A stretch of DNA of 9,312 nt from Acidobacteriota bacterium (GTDB lineage Bacteria; Acidobacteriota; Blastocatellia; RBC074). The notes below the pieces were generated by a model that made no database searches, was not told where the DNA came from, and worked only from the letters and a program-made list of their open reading frames with translations. The position numbers and the translations under genes are program-made. This document shows positions 1 to 7,572 of this stretch, piece after piece. Positions within the stretch are counted from its first letter, which is position 1, and every line of letters begins with the position of its first letter. Where the stretch lies: NCBI GenBank assembly GCA_013140935.1, contig JABFSD010000402.1:1-9312 (forward strand), given 5' to 3'.

Positions 1-91
1 GTCAAAGAGAATCGTCTCATCGTCGATTTGGCTACGCGCTGAGGTGACGATCACAAGCTCTTTCAACTCAAGCGTAGCGTCAAGACACTCA
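1..91. other. Unresolved window edge, possible ends of flanking genes
   Basis: This 91-bp stretch lies downstream of the PQQ dehydrogenase stop. Two readings are possible and neither can be settled. On the plus strand the first frame is open from base 1 to a TGA at 40-42 (last residues DLATR), which could be the tail of a convergent gene. On the minus strand a frame starting at a GTG at 54-52, with an AAAGAG-like sequence just before it, stays open to the window edge (VIVTSARSQIDDE...) and could be a third operon gene. I see no terminator hairpin with a T-run here. Confidence 0.25.
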
Positions 92-1666
92 TCAAAGACC
101 GAACACAATCAAGCTGCTGCCCGACGCAATGCTGATGAATTGCCGCCCTTCAAATTGGTAGCTAATCGGATTCGACCAGATTTCGCCGCCGGTTTGAAAG
201 CGCCACAACAACTTGCCGTTCATTGCATCGAGCGCGAAAAAATCGCCTTCCATCGTGCCTGAAAAAACCAAGTCGCCTGCCGTTGATAACAACCCGCCCC
301 ACGGCGGCGAATGCAAATCGAATTTCCACGCCAGCTCGCCCGTGAGCGGATGCAGCGCACGCAACGTGCCGTAAGGCTCTTCGTCGGTGAGGTCGCGTTT
401 TACTGCGCCGAGGTAAAGGCGACCCGGTTGGAACTCGGTCTTCACTTTGAAATAGAGCGCGCCTTTTTCGCGCACGGTTTGATAGAACAGGTTCGTACGC
501 GGGCTATAGGAAGGGCTGAACCAATTCGATGAGCCGTCATCGTCGGGATAGACGAGCGCGCCTTTTTCGTTGGGTACGCTGTCAGGATTGGGAATCGGGC
601 GACCGCGCGCGTCGAGTCCTTTGGCCCAGGTCTGGCGCGTGAACTGGCGCGCGTGCAGGAATTCGCCCGTCGCGCGATCCAGCACGTAATAAAACGCATT
701 GCGATTGGCGAAGAGCATCAGCTTGCGCGGCTTCCCTTTCCAGTTGGCATCGAGCAGCACCGGAATCTGATTTGAATCCATGTCGTTGACATCGTGCGGC
801 GTGAATTGAAAGTGCCATTTCAGCTTGCCCGTCGCGGCGTCAAGCGCAATCACGCAATCGGAATAAAGATTGTCGCCCAGCCGCACCGAGCCGTCGTAAT
901 CAGGCCCCGGATTGCCCGTGCCCCAATAGAGCAAATTCAATTCAGGATCGTAAGAACCCGTCACCCAGGTCGTCGCGCCGCCTTGCCGCCAACTATCGCC
1001 CGACCACGTTTCATTGCCAGGTTCGCCCGGCGCAGGCGTAGTCCAAAAACGCCAGAGTCGCTTCCCTGTTTGCGGGTCATAAGCATCAAGAAAGCCGCGC
1101 ACGCCGTATTCTGCGCCCGCGCTACCGACGATGATCTTGTCCTTGATCGCCAACGGCGCGGCGGTCAACGTATAAGCCAGACGCCAATCAGCAACTTCGA
1201 TATCCCAGCGCACGCGGCCCGTGCGTGCATCGAGCGCGACCAGATGCGCGTCAATCGTATTGATGAAAATCTGATCGCCCAGCGCCGCTACGCCACGATT
1301 GACTTGGCCGCAACACGCCGGCACGCCCGCCGGAATGCTGCGGCGGTAATGCCAGAGCGGTCGTCCCGTGCGCAAATCGAGCGCCGTCACATCGCTCGGC
1401 GGATCGGTCAGATACATCACGCCGTCGAACACGAGCGGCGTCGTCTCAAAATTTTGGCGACTGCGCACCTGATACATCCACGCGACTTTCAACCGGTTGA
1501 CGTTCGCGCGATTGATTTGATTGAGCGCGGAGTAATGATGCGAAGCGTAATCGCCCGCATTGGTGAGCCAACTGTTCGGCTCACGCGGCGCATTGCGAAT
1601 GCGTTCATAAGGCACTTGCGCCAGCGCGGTCACGGCGGTGAGCAACAGCAACACAAGTAATTTCAT
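92..1666 (-). CDS. Periplasmic PQQ-dependent alcohol-type dehydrogenase (quinoprotein)
   Basis: Predicted periplasmic quinoprotein dehydrogenase that oxidises an alcohol or aldehyde with bound PQQ and passes electrons to a c-type cytochrome. It has 524 residues, shorter than the roughly 600 of methanol dehydrogenases. Residues 1-17 form a Sec signal peptide ending ALAQ. At least six tryptophan-docking (beta-propeller blade) repeats of the form ALDxxTGxxxW are visible, near residues 93-107, 142-156, 193-207, 272-286, 435-449 and 476-490. The vicinal disulfide pair is Cys118-Cys119. By motif alignment the metal and catalytic ligands are Glu186 (GAEYG), Asn252 (GTGNPGPD) and Asp295 in HDVNDMDS. 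A second acid, Asp297, sits two residues after the catalytic Asp, as in lanthanide-dependent XoxF and ExaF enzymes. The usual HDxWD tryptophan is Asn294. The start is fixed by a perfect AGGAGG at 1671-1676 and by an ATGA overlap with the upstream cytochrome stop, which implies translational coupling. The substrate cannot be read from the sequence. No PQQ synthesis gene is present in the window. Confidence 0.93.
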   Translation of the reverse strand: MKLLVLLLLTAVTALAQVPYERIRNAPREPNSWLTNAGDYASHHYSALNQINRANVNRLKVAWMYQVRSRQNFETTPLVFDGVMYLTDPPSDVTALDLRTGRPLWHYRRSIPAGVPACCGQVNRGVAALGDQIFINTIDAHLVALDARTGRVRWDIEVADWRLAYTLTAAPLAIKDKIIVGSAGAEYGVRGFLDAYDPQTGKRLWRFWTTPAPGEPGNETWSGDSWRQGGATTWVTGSYDPELNLLYWGTGNPGPDYDGSVRLGDNLYSDCVIALDAATGKLKWHFQFTPHDVNDMDSNQIPVLLDANWKGKPRKLMLFANRNAFYYVLDRATGEFLHARQFTRQTWAKGLDARGRPIPNPDSVPNEKGALVYPDDDGSSNWFSPSYSPRTNLFYQTVREKGALYFKVKTEFQPGRLYLGAVKRDLTDEEPYGTLRALHPLTGELAWKFDLHSPPWGGLLSTAGDLVFSGTMEGDFFALDAMNGKLLWRFQTGGEIWSNPISYQFEGRQFISIASGSSLIVFGL

Positions 1667-2430
1667 TTGGCCTCCTGCAAGCTGGCGAGATAGGCGACGA
1701 GATCATCAATTTCACTCGGCGTGAGCTTCGTGCGATACGAAGGCATCGGCGATTGCTTCAGTTCTTTGCGGAACCCATGCAGGTCGCTTTTCCAAAACGA
1801 ATGGAGCGTTCCGGCTGCGTCGCGGAACTGGATGGAGAAGCTGTCTTCATTGACGCGTACGCCATTGAGTTTACGTCCGGTGCGCGTCATCACGCTGATG
1901 TAGGCAAAGCCGCGCGGGAAATCTACGGTGGGATCGAGCAAAGATGCACGCAGATGTTGCGGGCTGCGGCTTGCGCCGATACCGGTGAGGTCGGGGCCGA
2001 AGACTCCGCCGTTGCCTGCGAGCGTGTGGCACACCACGCAAGCGCCTTTGCCGAGATAAAGCTGCGCGCCGCGTTGCGCGTCACCGGCCAGCACGGTTGG
2101 CGCTACGCGACCCAGCTTGCGCACGTAAGCGGCGAGTTCGCGGTTTTCGGTTTCGATCAAGCGCGTACCCGGCATGCCTGTGCCCGCAATGCCGAAGCGA
2201 ATCACCGCGCGCAACGCTTCGTCATCAGGCGCGTGCAACAGCTTCGGCTTTGCCAGTACCGGGCCGCGACCGCCTTCGCCTTGTGGGCCGTGGCACATCG
2301 CGCATTGCGTGAGGTAGAGCCGTTCGCCCAGCGCGCTTTCGGCAGGTGATTGGGCATCTGCCACATAAAGGCCAACGAAACACAACAACACACAGAACGT
2401 GATTCGCCGTTGAAAATGAATAGACGCCAT
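1663..2430 (-). CDS. Exported dihaem cytochrome c, partner of the PQQ dehydrogenase
   Basis: Predicted periplasmic dihaem c-type cytochrome of 255 residues, the likely electron acceptor of the PQQ dehydrogenase encoded immediately downstream. A signal peptide covers about residues 1-26 (RR, hydrophobic core, ADA then Gln). The first haem site is CAMCH at 43-47, with Met86 in GTGMPG as probable sixth ligand. The second is CVVCH at 131-135, followed by GPDLTGIGASRSPQHLRASL, a pattern I associate with cytochromes paired with PQQ enzymes in Acidobacteriota. Met229 in SPMPSY is a candidate second axial ligand, and the C-terminal helix DDLVAYLASL is typical of cytochrome c folds. The reading frame is open upstream to an ATG at 2673, but ATG 2430 is preferred: AGGA (2439-2442) lies 8 nt upstream and the signal peptide begins there, while the extension looks non-coding and overlaps the divergent gene. 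Electron transfer to a terminal oxidase is inferred, not seen. Confidence 0.92.
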   Translation of the reverse strand: MASIHFQRRITFCVLLCFVGLYVADAQSPAESALGERLYLTQCAMCHGPQGEGGRGPVLAKPKLLHAPDDEALRAVIRFGIAGTGMPGTRLIETENRELAAYVRKLGRVAPTVLAGDAQRGAQLYLGKGACVVCHTLAGNGGVFGPDLTGIGASRSPQHLRASLLDPTVDFPRGFAYISVMTRTGRKLNGVRVNEDSFSIQFRDAAGTLHSFWKSDLHGFRKELKQSPMPSYRTKLTPSEIDDLVAYLASLQEAK

Positions 2431-2446
2431 AGGAGCAATCCTTTTT

Positions 2447-2475
2447 TTGTCGTGGTCAGGGAAAGGTGTTTTAAT
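2447..2475 (+). promoter_or_regulatory. Candidate sigma70-type promoter for the prolyl oligopeptidase
   Basis: TTGTCG (2447-2452) is followed after 17 bp by TTTAAT (2470-2475), matching 4 of 6 and 5 of 6 consensus positions. It lies in the divergent region between the cytochrome and peptidase genes and would give a leader of about 100 nt. The match is modest and acidobacterial promoters are poorly defined. I found no equally good match on the minus strand for the cytochrome operon. Confidence 0.3.
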
Positions 2476-2581
2476 GCGCGTGATTTTCCACTCACCATCG
2501 CTGTAATACAAGAATCGAACAAAAACCGGAGACCCGATACGGAATGCCCTCGAACTGTCGCAATGAAAGTGAGTTTGATTT

Positions 2582-4750
2582 ATGAAGCAAAATTCCCCTT
2601 TTCGTTTTTGGCTCGCCGTCAGCGTTGCGCTGTGCGGCTGTCTGTCGCTCGCGGCACAAACCAATAAGACCATGACGCAAAAATTCGATTACCCCAAAGC
2701 CGAACGCGGCACTCAAGTGGATGATTATCACGGCACGAAAGTCGCCGACCCTTATCGCTGGCTCGAAAACCCCGACAGCCCGGAATCACGTGCGTGGATC
2801 GAAGCACAAAACAGGTTGACCTTCGGCTTGCTCGAACAGATTCCCGAACGCGCGCACATCAAAGAGCGGCTCACCAAACTGTGGAATTACGAAAAATACG
2901 GCGTCCCGTTCAAAGAGGGCGGCAAGTATTTCTTCACCAAAAACGACGGGCTGCAAAATCAGAGCGTGCTTTATGTAAGTGATGCGTTAAACGGACAGCC
3001 GCGCGTGCTGCTTGATCCGAATACGCTGTCGAACGATGGCACCGTAGCGTTGGCGGGTTACGCGGTGAGCCGCGATGGCAAGCATCTGGCTTATGGCCTG
3101 GCGGCTTCGGGTTCTGATTGGAACGAGTGGAAGGTGCACGACATCGCTACCGGCAAGGACACGAGCGATCATTTGAAGTGGGTGAAATTTTCAGGTGCGG
3201 CGTGGTCGAAAGACGGCCAGGGATTTTTTTACAGCCGTTACGACGAGCCGAACGAAAAGACCAAGCTCGAAGACGTGAACTATTTTCAAAAGCTTTATTA
3301 CCATGTGTTGGGCACGCCGCAGAGCGCCGACCGCTTGGTTTATGAACGCAAAGACCAAAAGGAATGGGGCTTCAGCGGCGACGTGAGCGAAGACGGCCAA
3401 TACCTCGTCATCAACGTGTGGCAAGGCACTGATCCGCGCAATCGTTTTTTCTATCAAGACCTCAGTCAAAAAGACACAGGGGCTGATAGCAAAGTCGTAG
3501 AGTTGTTGCCGAACCTGGAAGCGGCTTACAACTTCATCGGCAATGACGGCACGCGGTTTTACTTTCGCACTGACCGGCACGCCGCGCGCGGGCGCGTAAT
3601 CGTGCTGGACATCAGCCGTCCGAACGGCTCGCGCGATTTTCCTGAAGTGATTCCGCAAGCGGCAGAAACCCTCGAAAGCGTTTCGCTCGTCGGCAATCAG
3701 TTCATCGCGTCTTATCTGAAAGACGCGCAAGCGCAAATCAAAGTCTTTGATCTCACGGGTAAATTCGTGCGCGAAATCAAATTGCCGAGCATCGGCACGG
3801 CGATGGGATTCGGCGGCAAGCGCGCTGACGGCGAGACGTTTTATGCGTTCACGAGTTTCACTACACCGACGACGATTTATCGCTATGACGTAAAAAAGGA
3901 TGTGAGCAAAATCCATCGCCAGCCGCAGGTCACGTTCAGGCCGAGCGATTACGAAACGAAACAGGTCTTTTATCAGAGCAAAGACGGGACGCGCGTGCCG
4001 CTGTTCATCACGCATAAGAAAGGCGTGAAACTCGATGGCAACAATCCGACGCTGCTGTATGGTTACGGCGGATTCAGCATCTCGCTCACGCCCGCCTTCT
4101 CGATTCGCAATCTGGTGTGGATGGAAATGGGCGGCATTTATGCGCAAGCCAATTTGCGCGGCGGGGCCGAGTATGGTGAAGACTGGCATCTCGCCGGTAC
4201 GAAAGCCAAAAAGCAAAACGTCTTCGACGATTTCATGGCGGCGGCGGAATGGCTGATTGCGAACAAATATACGTCAACGTCCAAGCTGGCGATTCAAGGC
4301 GGCTCGAACGGCGGTCTGCTCGTCGGCGCGTGCCTCGCGCAACGTCCTGACTTGTTCGGCGCGGCGCTGCCCGCAGTCGGCGTGATGGACATGCTGCGCT
4401 TTCACAAGTTCACTATCGGTTGGGCGTGGACATCCGATTACGGTTCGTCAGAAAACGCCGAAGAGTTCAAAACGCTTTATGCCTATTCACCGCTGCACAA
4501 TCTGAAAGCCGGTGTGAAATATCCGCCGACTTTCATCACGACGGCTGACCACGATGATCGCGTCGTACCCGCGCATAGCTTCAAATTCGCAGCGACATTG
4601 CAGGCCGCGCAAGCGGGCGAAGCGCCGACGTTGATTCGCATCGAAACCAAAGCGGGACACGGCGCGGGCAAGCCCACGGCCAAAGTAATCGAAGAGATCG
4701 CCGACGAGTGGGGCTTTCTGGTGAAGGTGTTCGGAATGAAGTTGAAGTAA
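2582..4750 (+). CDS. Secreted prolyl oligopeptidase (family S9A)
   Basis: Serine peptidase that cleaves short peptides after proline, here predicted to be exported. The protein has 722 residues, close to the about 710 of the family plus a signal peptide (about residues 1-26, ending LSLAAQ). The mature N-terminus FDYPKAERGTQVDDYHGTKV...DPYRWLE is the classic S9A opening. The middle (about 100-450) is the seven-bladed propeller that filters substrate size. The catalytic alpha/beta-hydrolase domain follows, with nucleophile Ser575 (GGSNGG), Asp658 (in DHDDRVVP) and His693 (GHGAGKP). Arg660 and Trp616 (AWTSDYG) correspond to substrate-binding Arg643 and Trp595 of porcine enzyme, so activity is expected. 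The start at 2582 has only a weak purine-rich GAAAGTGAG upstream. Met31 would remove the signal peptide but has no ribosome site before it. It is divergent from the cytochrome operon and convergent with the helicase gene; no functional link to either is evident. Confidence 0.95.
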   Translation: MKQNSPFRFWLAVSVALCGCLSLAAQTNKTMTQKFDYPKAERGTQVDDYHGTKVADPYRWLENPDSPESRAWIEAQNRLTFGLLEQIPERAHIKERLTKLWNYEKYGVPFKEGGKYFFTKNDGLQNQSVLYVSDALNGQPRVLLDPNTLSNDGTVALAGYAVSRDGKHLAYGLAASGSDWNEWKVHDIATGKDTSDHLKWVKFSGAAWSKDGQGFFYSRYDEPNEKTKLEDVNYFQKLYYHVLGTPQSADRLVYERKDQKEWGFSGDVSEDGQYLVINVWQGTDPRNRFFYQDLSQKDTGADSKVVELLPNLEAAYNFIGNDGTRFYFRTDRHAARGRVIVLDISRPNGSRDFPEVIPQAAETLESVSLVGNQFIASYLKDAQAQIKVFDLTGKFVREIKLPSIGTAMGFGGKRADGETFYAFTSFTTPTTIYRYDVKKDVSKIHRQPQVTFRPSDYETKQVFYQSKDGTRVPLFITHKKGVKLDGNNPTLLYGYGGFSISLTPAFSIRNLVWMEMGGIYAQANLRGGAEYGEDWHLAGTKAKKQNVFDDFMAAAEWLIANKYTSTSKLAIQGGSNGGLLVGACLAQRPDLFGAALPAVGVMDMLRFHKFTIGWAWTSDYGSSENAEEFKTLYAYSPLHNLKAGVKYPPTFITTADHDDRVVPAHSFKFAATLQAAQAGEAPTLIRIETKAGHGAGKPTAKVIEEIADEWGFLVKVFGMKLK

Positions 4751-4752
4751 CG

Positions 4753-4764
4753 TTGTGCGCACAA
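4753..4764. repeat. Perfect 12-bp palindrome between convergent stop codons
   Basis: TTGTGCGCACAA is self-complementary over all 12 bases and fills most of the 20-bp gap (4751-4770) between the peptidase TAA and the helicase TGA. No T-run flanks it, and as RNA it would form only a 4-bp stem, so it is not a convincing terminator. It may be a protein-binding dyad or chance. Confidence 0.4.
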
Positions 4765-4770
4765 TCCATC

Positions 4771-6738
4771 TCACGCCGCACTGAAGAAAATCTCTACGTC
4801 GTCAATCTCCTGCGTGATGCGGCTCGGCGGCAGGCTTTCAAGAAATTGCTGTCCGTAGTTTTTAGTCAACAGCCGCGCATCGAGCAACGCAATCACACCG
4901 CGATCAGAGGCGGAGCGAATGAGGCGGCCTATGCCTTGTTTAAGCGTGATGATCGCGGAAGGCACGGAGTATTCGTTGAAGCTGCTGCCGCCTTTGCTAT
5001 CAATGTGACGCTGGCGTGCGGCAACGACGGGGTCTGAGGGGACGGCAAAGGGCAGCTTGTCAATGATGACGCAGGAAAGGCTCTCGCCGCGCACGTCTAC
5101 GCCTTGCCAGAAACTGGCGGTAGCGAACAGCACCGAGTTTGGCGTAGCGCGAAACTTATCCAACAAACCTGAGCGCGCGCCTTCGCCTTGCATCAGGATG
5201 GGAAAATCAATTTCGGGTTCGACCAGTTGGCGCAACGCCTGCATCCCGCCATGACTAGTTGAAAGCACAAAAGCTCGGCCTTGGCTCAAGTTCAACAGCT
5301 TGATGATTTCTGCGGCGGCGGCTTCGGTGAAGTTGCGATCACGCGGGTCGGGCATGCCTTTCGGCAAATAAATCAGCGCCTGCGATTTGTAATCGAAATT
5401 GGAATCGGCAATGAGTTCGACAGCCTTCTCTACGCCGAGCCGCGAGCGGATGAATTCAAACGAAGCGTTGCTGGTCAGCGTCGCCGAGGTCAACACGCAG
5501 CTTTCGATTTTCTCGAACAGGCGATCGGCCAAAATGCCCGACGAATCAATCGGCGTCGCCGTTAAAAAGAATCCGCGCCCGCGCCGCTCGCACCAATAGA
5601 CAAACATCGGATCATCGGCCATCAGGATGAATTGCAAATCGAAGCGCAGTTGTTCGGCACGTCGTAGGACTTGCTCCATTTCAGGTGGCGCGTCTTTGAT
5701 TACGTTGAGGCTCGACACCAACCGATCAAGCGCGGCCTTGAGTTGCACGTAACGTTCACCGGCGGGCGTAGCTTCAAAGTTACCGTCGCGATTCTTGCGC
5801 GCGAACATTTGCTGCCGCAAAACGAAGCGGCCTTCGTCATTCGACATCATGCGCGGCAGACGCGGGTCATTGCCCGAAAAGATCAGCCAGAACTGATCGG
5901 CGAACTTGCTCACGCGCGCCGTGGCCTGGATGAGTTCGCGCGAGGCTTCGACGTTGACGATGGGCAGGCGCGAAATGTCGCCGAGCAGATCGTCTACCTG
6001 ATAGCTCGACACGTGCGCGCCGAAATAAGACGCGGCGATGTCTTCGAGTTGATGGGCTTCGTCGAAGATGACGGCGGAATAATCGGGCAGCACTTGTCCC
6101 CACTCTTTGTCGCGCAAGGCGAGATCGGCGAAAAACAAATGATGATTGACGATCACGATGTCGGCATCGAGCGCGGCTTGACGCGCTTTGGTGATGAAAC
6201 AATCGTCGAAGCTCGGACATTTCTGGCCGATGCAAATGTCGGAACGCGCGTCTACGTGTCGCCAGAAATTTACTTTCTCAGGCAGTTCGGTCAGTTCGGC
6301 GCGGTCGCCGGTTTCGCTGTCATACGCCCAACGGCGAACCAGATCGAATTGGTCTATTTCGTCCATGCCTTCCAGCACGGGCGCGGTTTCGGCGCGCTTC
6401 AACCGATGCAAACAAACGTAATTGCTGCGGCCTTTGAGATAAGTCGCCTTGAATTTTTTGGGCAGCACTTTTTGCAGGAAAGGGATGTCTTTGAAATAAA
6501 GCTGCTCCTGCAAATTTTTCGTGCCGGTCGAGATGATGACGCGACGTCCGGTGGCGATGGCGGGGACGAGATAGGCCAGCGACTTCCCTGTTCCCGTACC
6601 GGCTTCGACCAACAGATGCTTACGGTCGTTCAAAGCGGTGGCGACGGCTTCGGCCATTTCGAGTTGGCCGGAGCGGAATTCGTAATCGGGATGATGCTGT
6701 GCGATGAGGCCGTCAGGACCGAAGATGGATTCCATCAT
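4771..6738 (-). CDS. dinG: DinG/XPD-family iron-sulfur ATP-dependent DNA helicase
   Basis: Predicted cytoplasmic 5'-3' superfamily 2 DNA helicase of the DinG/YoaA/XPD group, which resolves R-loops, D-loops and other structures during repair and replication. From the chosen start it has 655 residues. Visible motifs are Walker A GTGTGKS (48-53), an iron-sulfur domain with Cys109, Cys169, Cys174 and Cys180, the DEAH box (226-229), VLTSATL (about 415-421), FWQGVDVRGESL (about 543-554) and the motif VI arginine finger QGIGRLIRS (601-609). All four cluster cysteines are present. No N-terminal exonuclease domain is fused. The frame is open for 67 more codons upstream, but that stretch translates the heptanucleotide repeat and resembles no helicase. 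Family members begin near IFGPDGLIA, so ATG 6738 (or the adjacent ATG 6735) is chosen. No good Shine-Dalgarno sequence precedes it, which leaves the exact start uncertain. The gene is convergent with the peptidase and divergent from the DinB-fold pair. Confidence 0.93.
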   Translation of the reverse strand: MMESIFGPDGLIAQHHPDYEFRSGQLEMAEAVATALNDRKHLLVEAGTGTGKSLAYLVPAIATGRRVIISTGTKNLQEQLYFKDIPFLQKVLPKKFKATYLKGRSNYVCLHRLKRAETAPVLEGMDEIDQFDLVRRWAYDSETGDRAELTELPEKVNFWRHVDARSDICIGQKCPSFDDCFITKARQAALDADIVIVNHHLFFADLALRDKEWGQVLPDYSAVIFDEAHQLEDIAASYFGAHVSSYQVDDLLGDISRLPIVNVEASRELIQATARVSKFADQFWLIFSGNDPRLPRMMSNDEGRFVLRQQMFARKNRDGNFEATPAGERYVQLKAALDRLVSSLNVIKDAPPEMEQVLRRAEQLRFDLQFILMADDPMFVYWCERRGRGFFLTATPIDSSGILADRLFEKIESCVLTSATLTSNASFEFIRSRLGVEKAVELIADSNFDYKSQALIYLPKGMPDPRDRNFTEAAAAEIIKLLNLSQGRAFVLSTSHGGMQALRQLVEPEIDFPILMQGEGARSGLLDKFRATPNSVLFATASFWQGVDVRGESLSCVIIDKLPFAVPSDPVVAARQRHIDSKGGSSFNEYSVPSAIITLKQGIGRLIRSASDRGVIALLDARLLTKNYGQQFLESLPPSRITQEIDDVEIFFSAA

Positions 6739-6742
6739 AAAG

Positions 6743-6784
6743 AGATTGCAGATTGCAGATTGGAGAATTGAGATTTCAGATTGC
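6743..6784. repeat. Heptanucleotide tandem repeat, six units
   Basis: Six consecutive 7-base units in exact phase: AGATTGC, AGATTGC, AGATTGG, AGAATTG, AGATTTC, AGATTGC, with a degenerate AGATCGA next. The array ends 4 bp upstream of the chosen helicase start. On the helicase strand it reads as repeats of the type ATCTGCA/ATCTGAA and would sit in the 5' leader. It has no spacers, so it is not CRISPR. It is a simple-sequence array of the short tandem heptamer type; its function is unknown. Confidence 0.85.
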
Positions 6785-6840
6785 AGATCGAATGCTTGCG
6801 ACAAAAATTTTCTGGCGCAGTCTAGCATGCCTGCCTTCGT

Positions 6841-6857
6841 TTGTTTCAATGAAGCAA
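6841..6857. promoter_or_regulatory. Imperfect dyad, possible operator
   Basis: TTGTTTCA, one central base, then TGAAGCAA: the arms match at 7 of 8 positions. It ends 6 bp before the TTGACA of the candidate promoter for the first DinB-fold gene and lies in the divergent region with the helicase gene. The placement suits an activator or repressor site, but a dyad of this quality can occur by chance. Confidence 0.3.
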
Positions 6858-6863
6858 CACGAA

Positions 6864-6892
6864 TTGACAGCCTCGTCGCTGAGGTTAAGAAT
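6864..6892 (+). promoter_or_regulatory. Candidate sigma70-type promoter for the first DinB-fold gene
   Basis: A perfect -35 hexamer TTGACA (6864-6869) is followed after 17 bp by AAGAAT (6887-6892), which matches 4 of 6 bases of the -10 consensus. The transcript would start near 6899, about 60 nt before the ATG. The -35 is convincing and the -10 is weak. Confidence 0.4.
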
Positions 6893-6958
6893 ACCGCCCG
6901 TTGTAAAACAACTCCTGCATAAACCATTAACCACAACACAACCCTGAGGGAGGATTGA

Positions 6959-7564
6959 ATGAAAAACTATTTGACTGGTTTACGTTATGTGACCGGCTTG
7001 CTCGCCATCAATATGGCGCTCACGTTGGTCGGCTTCGCGCAAGCGGCGCAACCCGATGCCGCAAAACGGATGCGTCCGTCAGCGGGCGATCCGGCGACGG
7101 TCGAACGCATGGTTGCCGATTGGACGCGCGCCAAAGCTTTCACTAAAGAATATCTCGACGCGATGCCCGCCGACGGCATCACCTTTACGCCTTCGAAAGA
7201 CATTCGCACGTTTGGGCAACAGATGTTGCATTTGACGGCGGCGCATTTCGGTTTCGCTTCGCAAGCGACCGGCGTTAATCCGCCGGCCGGATTAGATGTG
7301 CGCAATCTCGAAAAAATGAAGGAGTACGAAGATAAAGCGGCGCTCACCAAGATCGTGCTGGACAGCTACGATTTCATCATTGATGCGTTTAAGAATCTCG
7401 ATGCGGCGAAATACAACGAGAAGTTCAAACTCTTTGGCGCATTCGACACGACGCGCCTCGGAGCCTTTGAGAAGGCCTTTGAACATCAAACCCATCATCG
7501 CGGACAAACGACGATTTACCTGCGTATGAAAGGCGTCAAGCCGCCTAACGAAAAGTTGTTCTAA
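6959..7564 (+). CDS. Exported DinB-family protein, paralog 1
   Basis: DinB/YfiT-like four-helix-bundle protein of 201 residues. Members of this superfamily usually bind a divalent metal through three histidines, and some are thiol (bacillithiol or mycothiol) transferases; most have unknown substrates. The expected triad is present: His91 in QMLHL, and His176 and His180 in the near C-terminal HQTHHRGQ motif. Residues 1-30 look like a Sec signal peptide (hydrophobic 11-27, ending FAQAA), so the product is predicted to be periplasmic, unlike the cytoplasmic DinB of Bacillus. ATG 6959 is supported by GGGAGGA (6948-6954). A second copy follows 81 bp downstream, with near-identical N- and C-terminal motifs, so this is a tandem duplication. 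The name DinB here denotes the fold and has nothing to do with DNA polymerase IV. No substrate can be assigned. Confidence 0.88.
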   Translation: MKNYLTGLRYVTGLLAINMALTLVGFAQAAQPDAAKRMRPSAGDPATVERMVADWTRAKAFTKEYLDAMPADGITFTPSKDIRTFGQQMLHLTAAHFGFASQATGVNPPAGLDVRNLEKMKEYEDKAALTKIVLDSYDFIIDAFKNLDAAKYNEKFKLFGAFDTTRLGAFEKAFEHQTHHRGQTTIYLRMKGVKPPNEKLF

Positions 7565-7572
7565 CACTTTCA

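Noticed and set aside
794..1660. Long plus-strand open frame of 288 codons
   Set aside because: It is antisense to the well-supported PQQ dehydrogenase, and its Arg/His/Ile-rich product resembles no protein family; it is a shadow of codon bias.
2431..2673. N-terminal extension of the cytochrome c frame
   Set aside because: The extra 81 codons overlap the divergent peptidase, precede the signal peptide and read as non-coding sequence. ATG 2430 has its own ribosome site.
3191..4216. Long minus-strand open frame of 341 codons
   Set aside because: It is antisense to the prolyl oligopeptidase, whose motifs span this region in full.
2582..4750. Lipoprotein signal in the peptidase N-terminus (ALCGC)
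   Set aside because: The residues before either Cys do not fit a standard lipobox, while a normal cleavage site after LSLAAQ fits.
5671..6771. Long plus-strand open frame of 366 codons
   Set aside because: It is antisense to the helicase, and the opposite strand shows every DinG motif.
6743..6791. CRISPR-like repetition
   Set aside because: The units are 7 bases long, directly abutting and without spacers; no cas gene is nearby.
6739..6939. 67-codon N-terminal extension of the helicase
   Set aside because: It would translate the heptanucleotide array and bears no resemblance to DinG proteins, which start near IFGPDGLIA.
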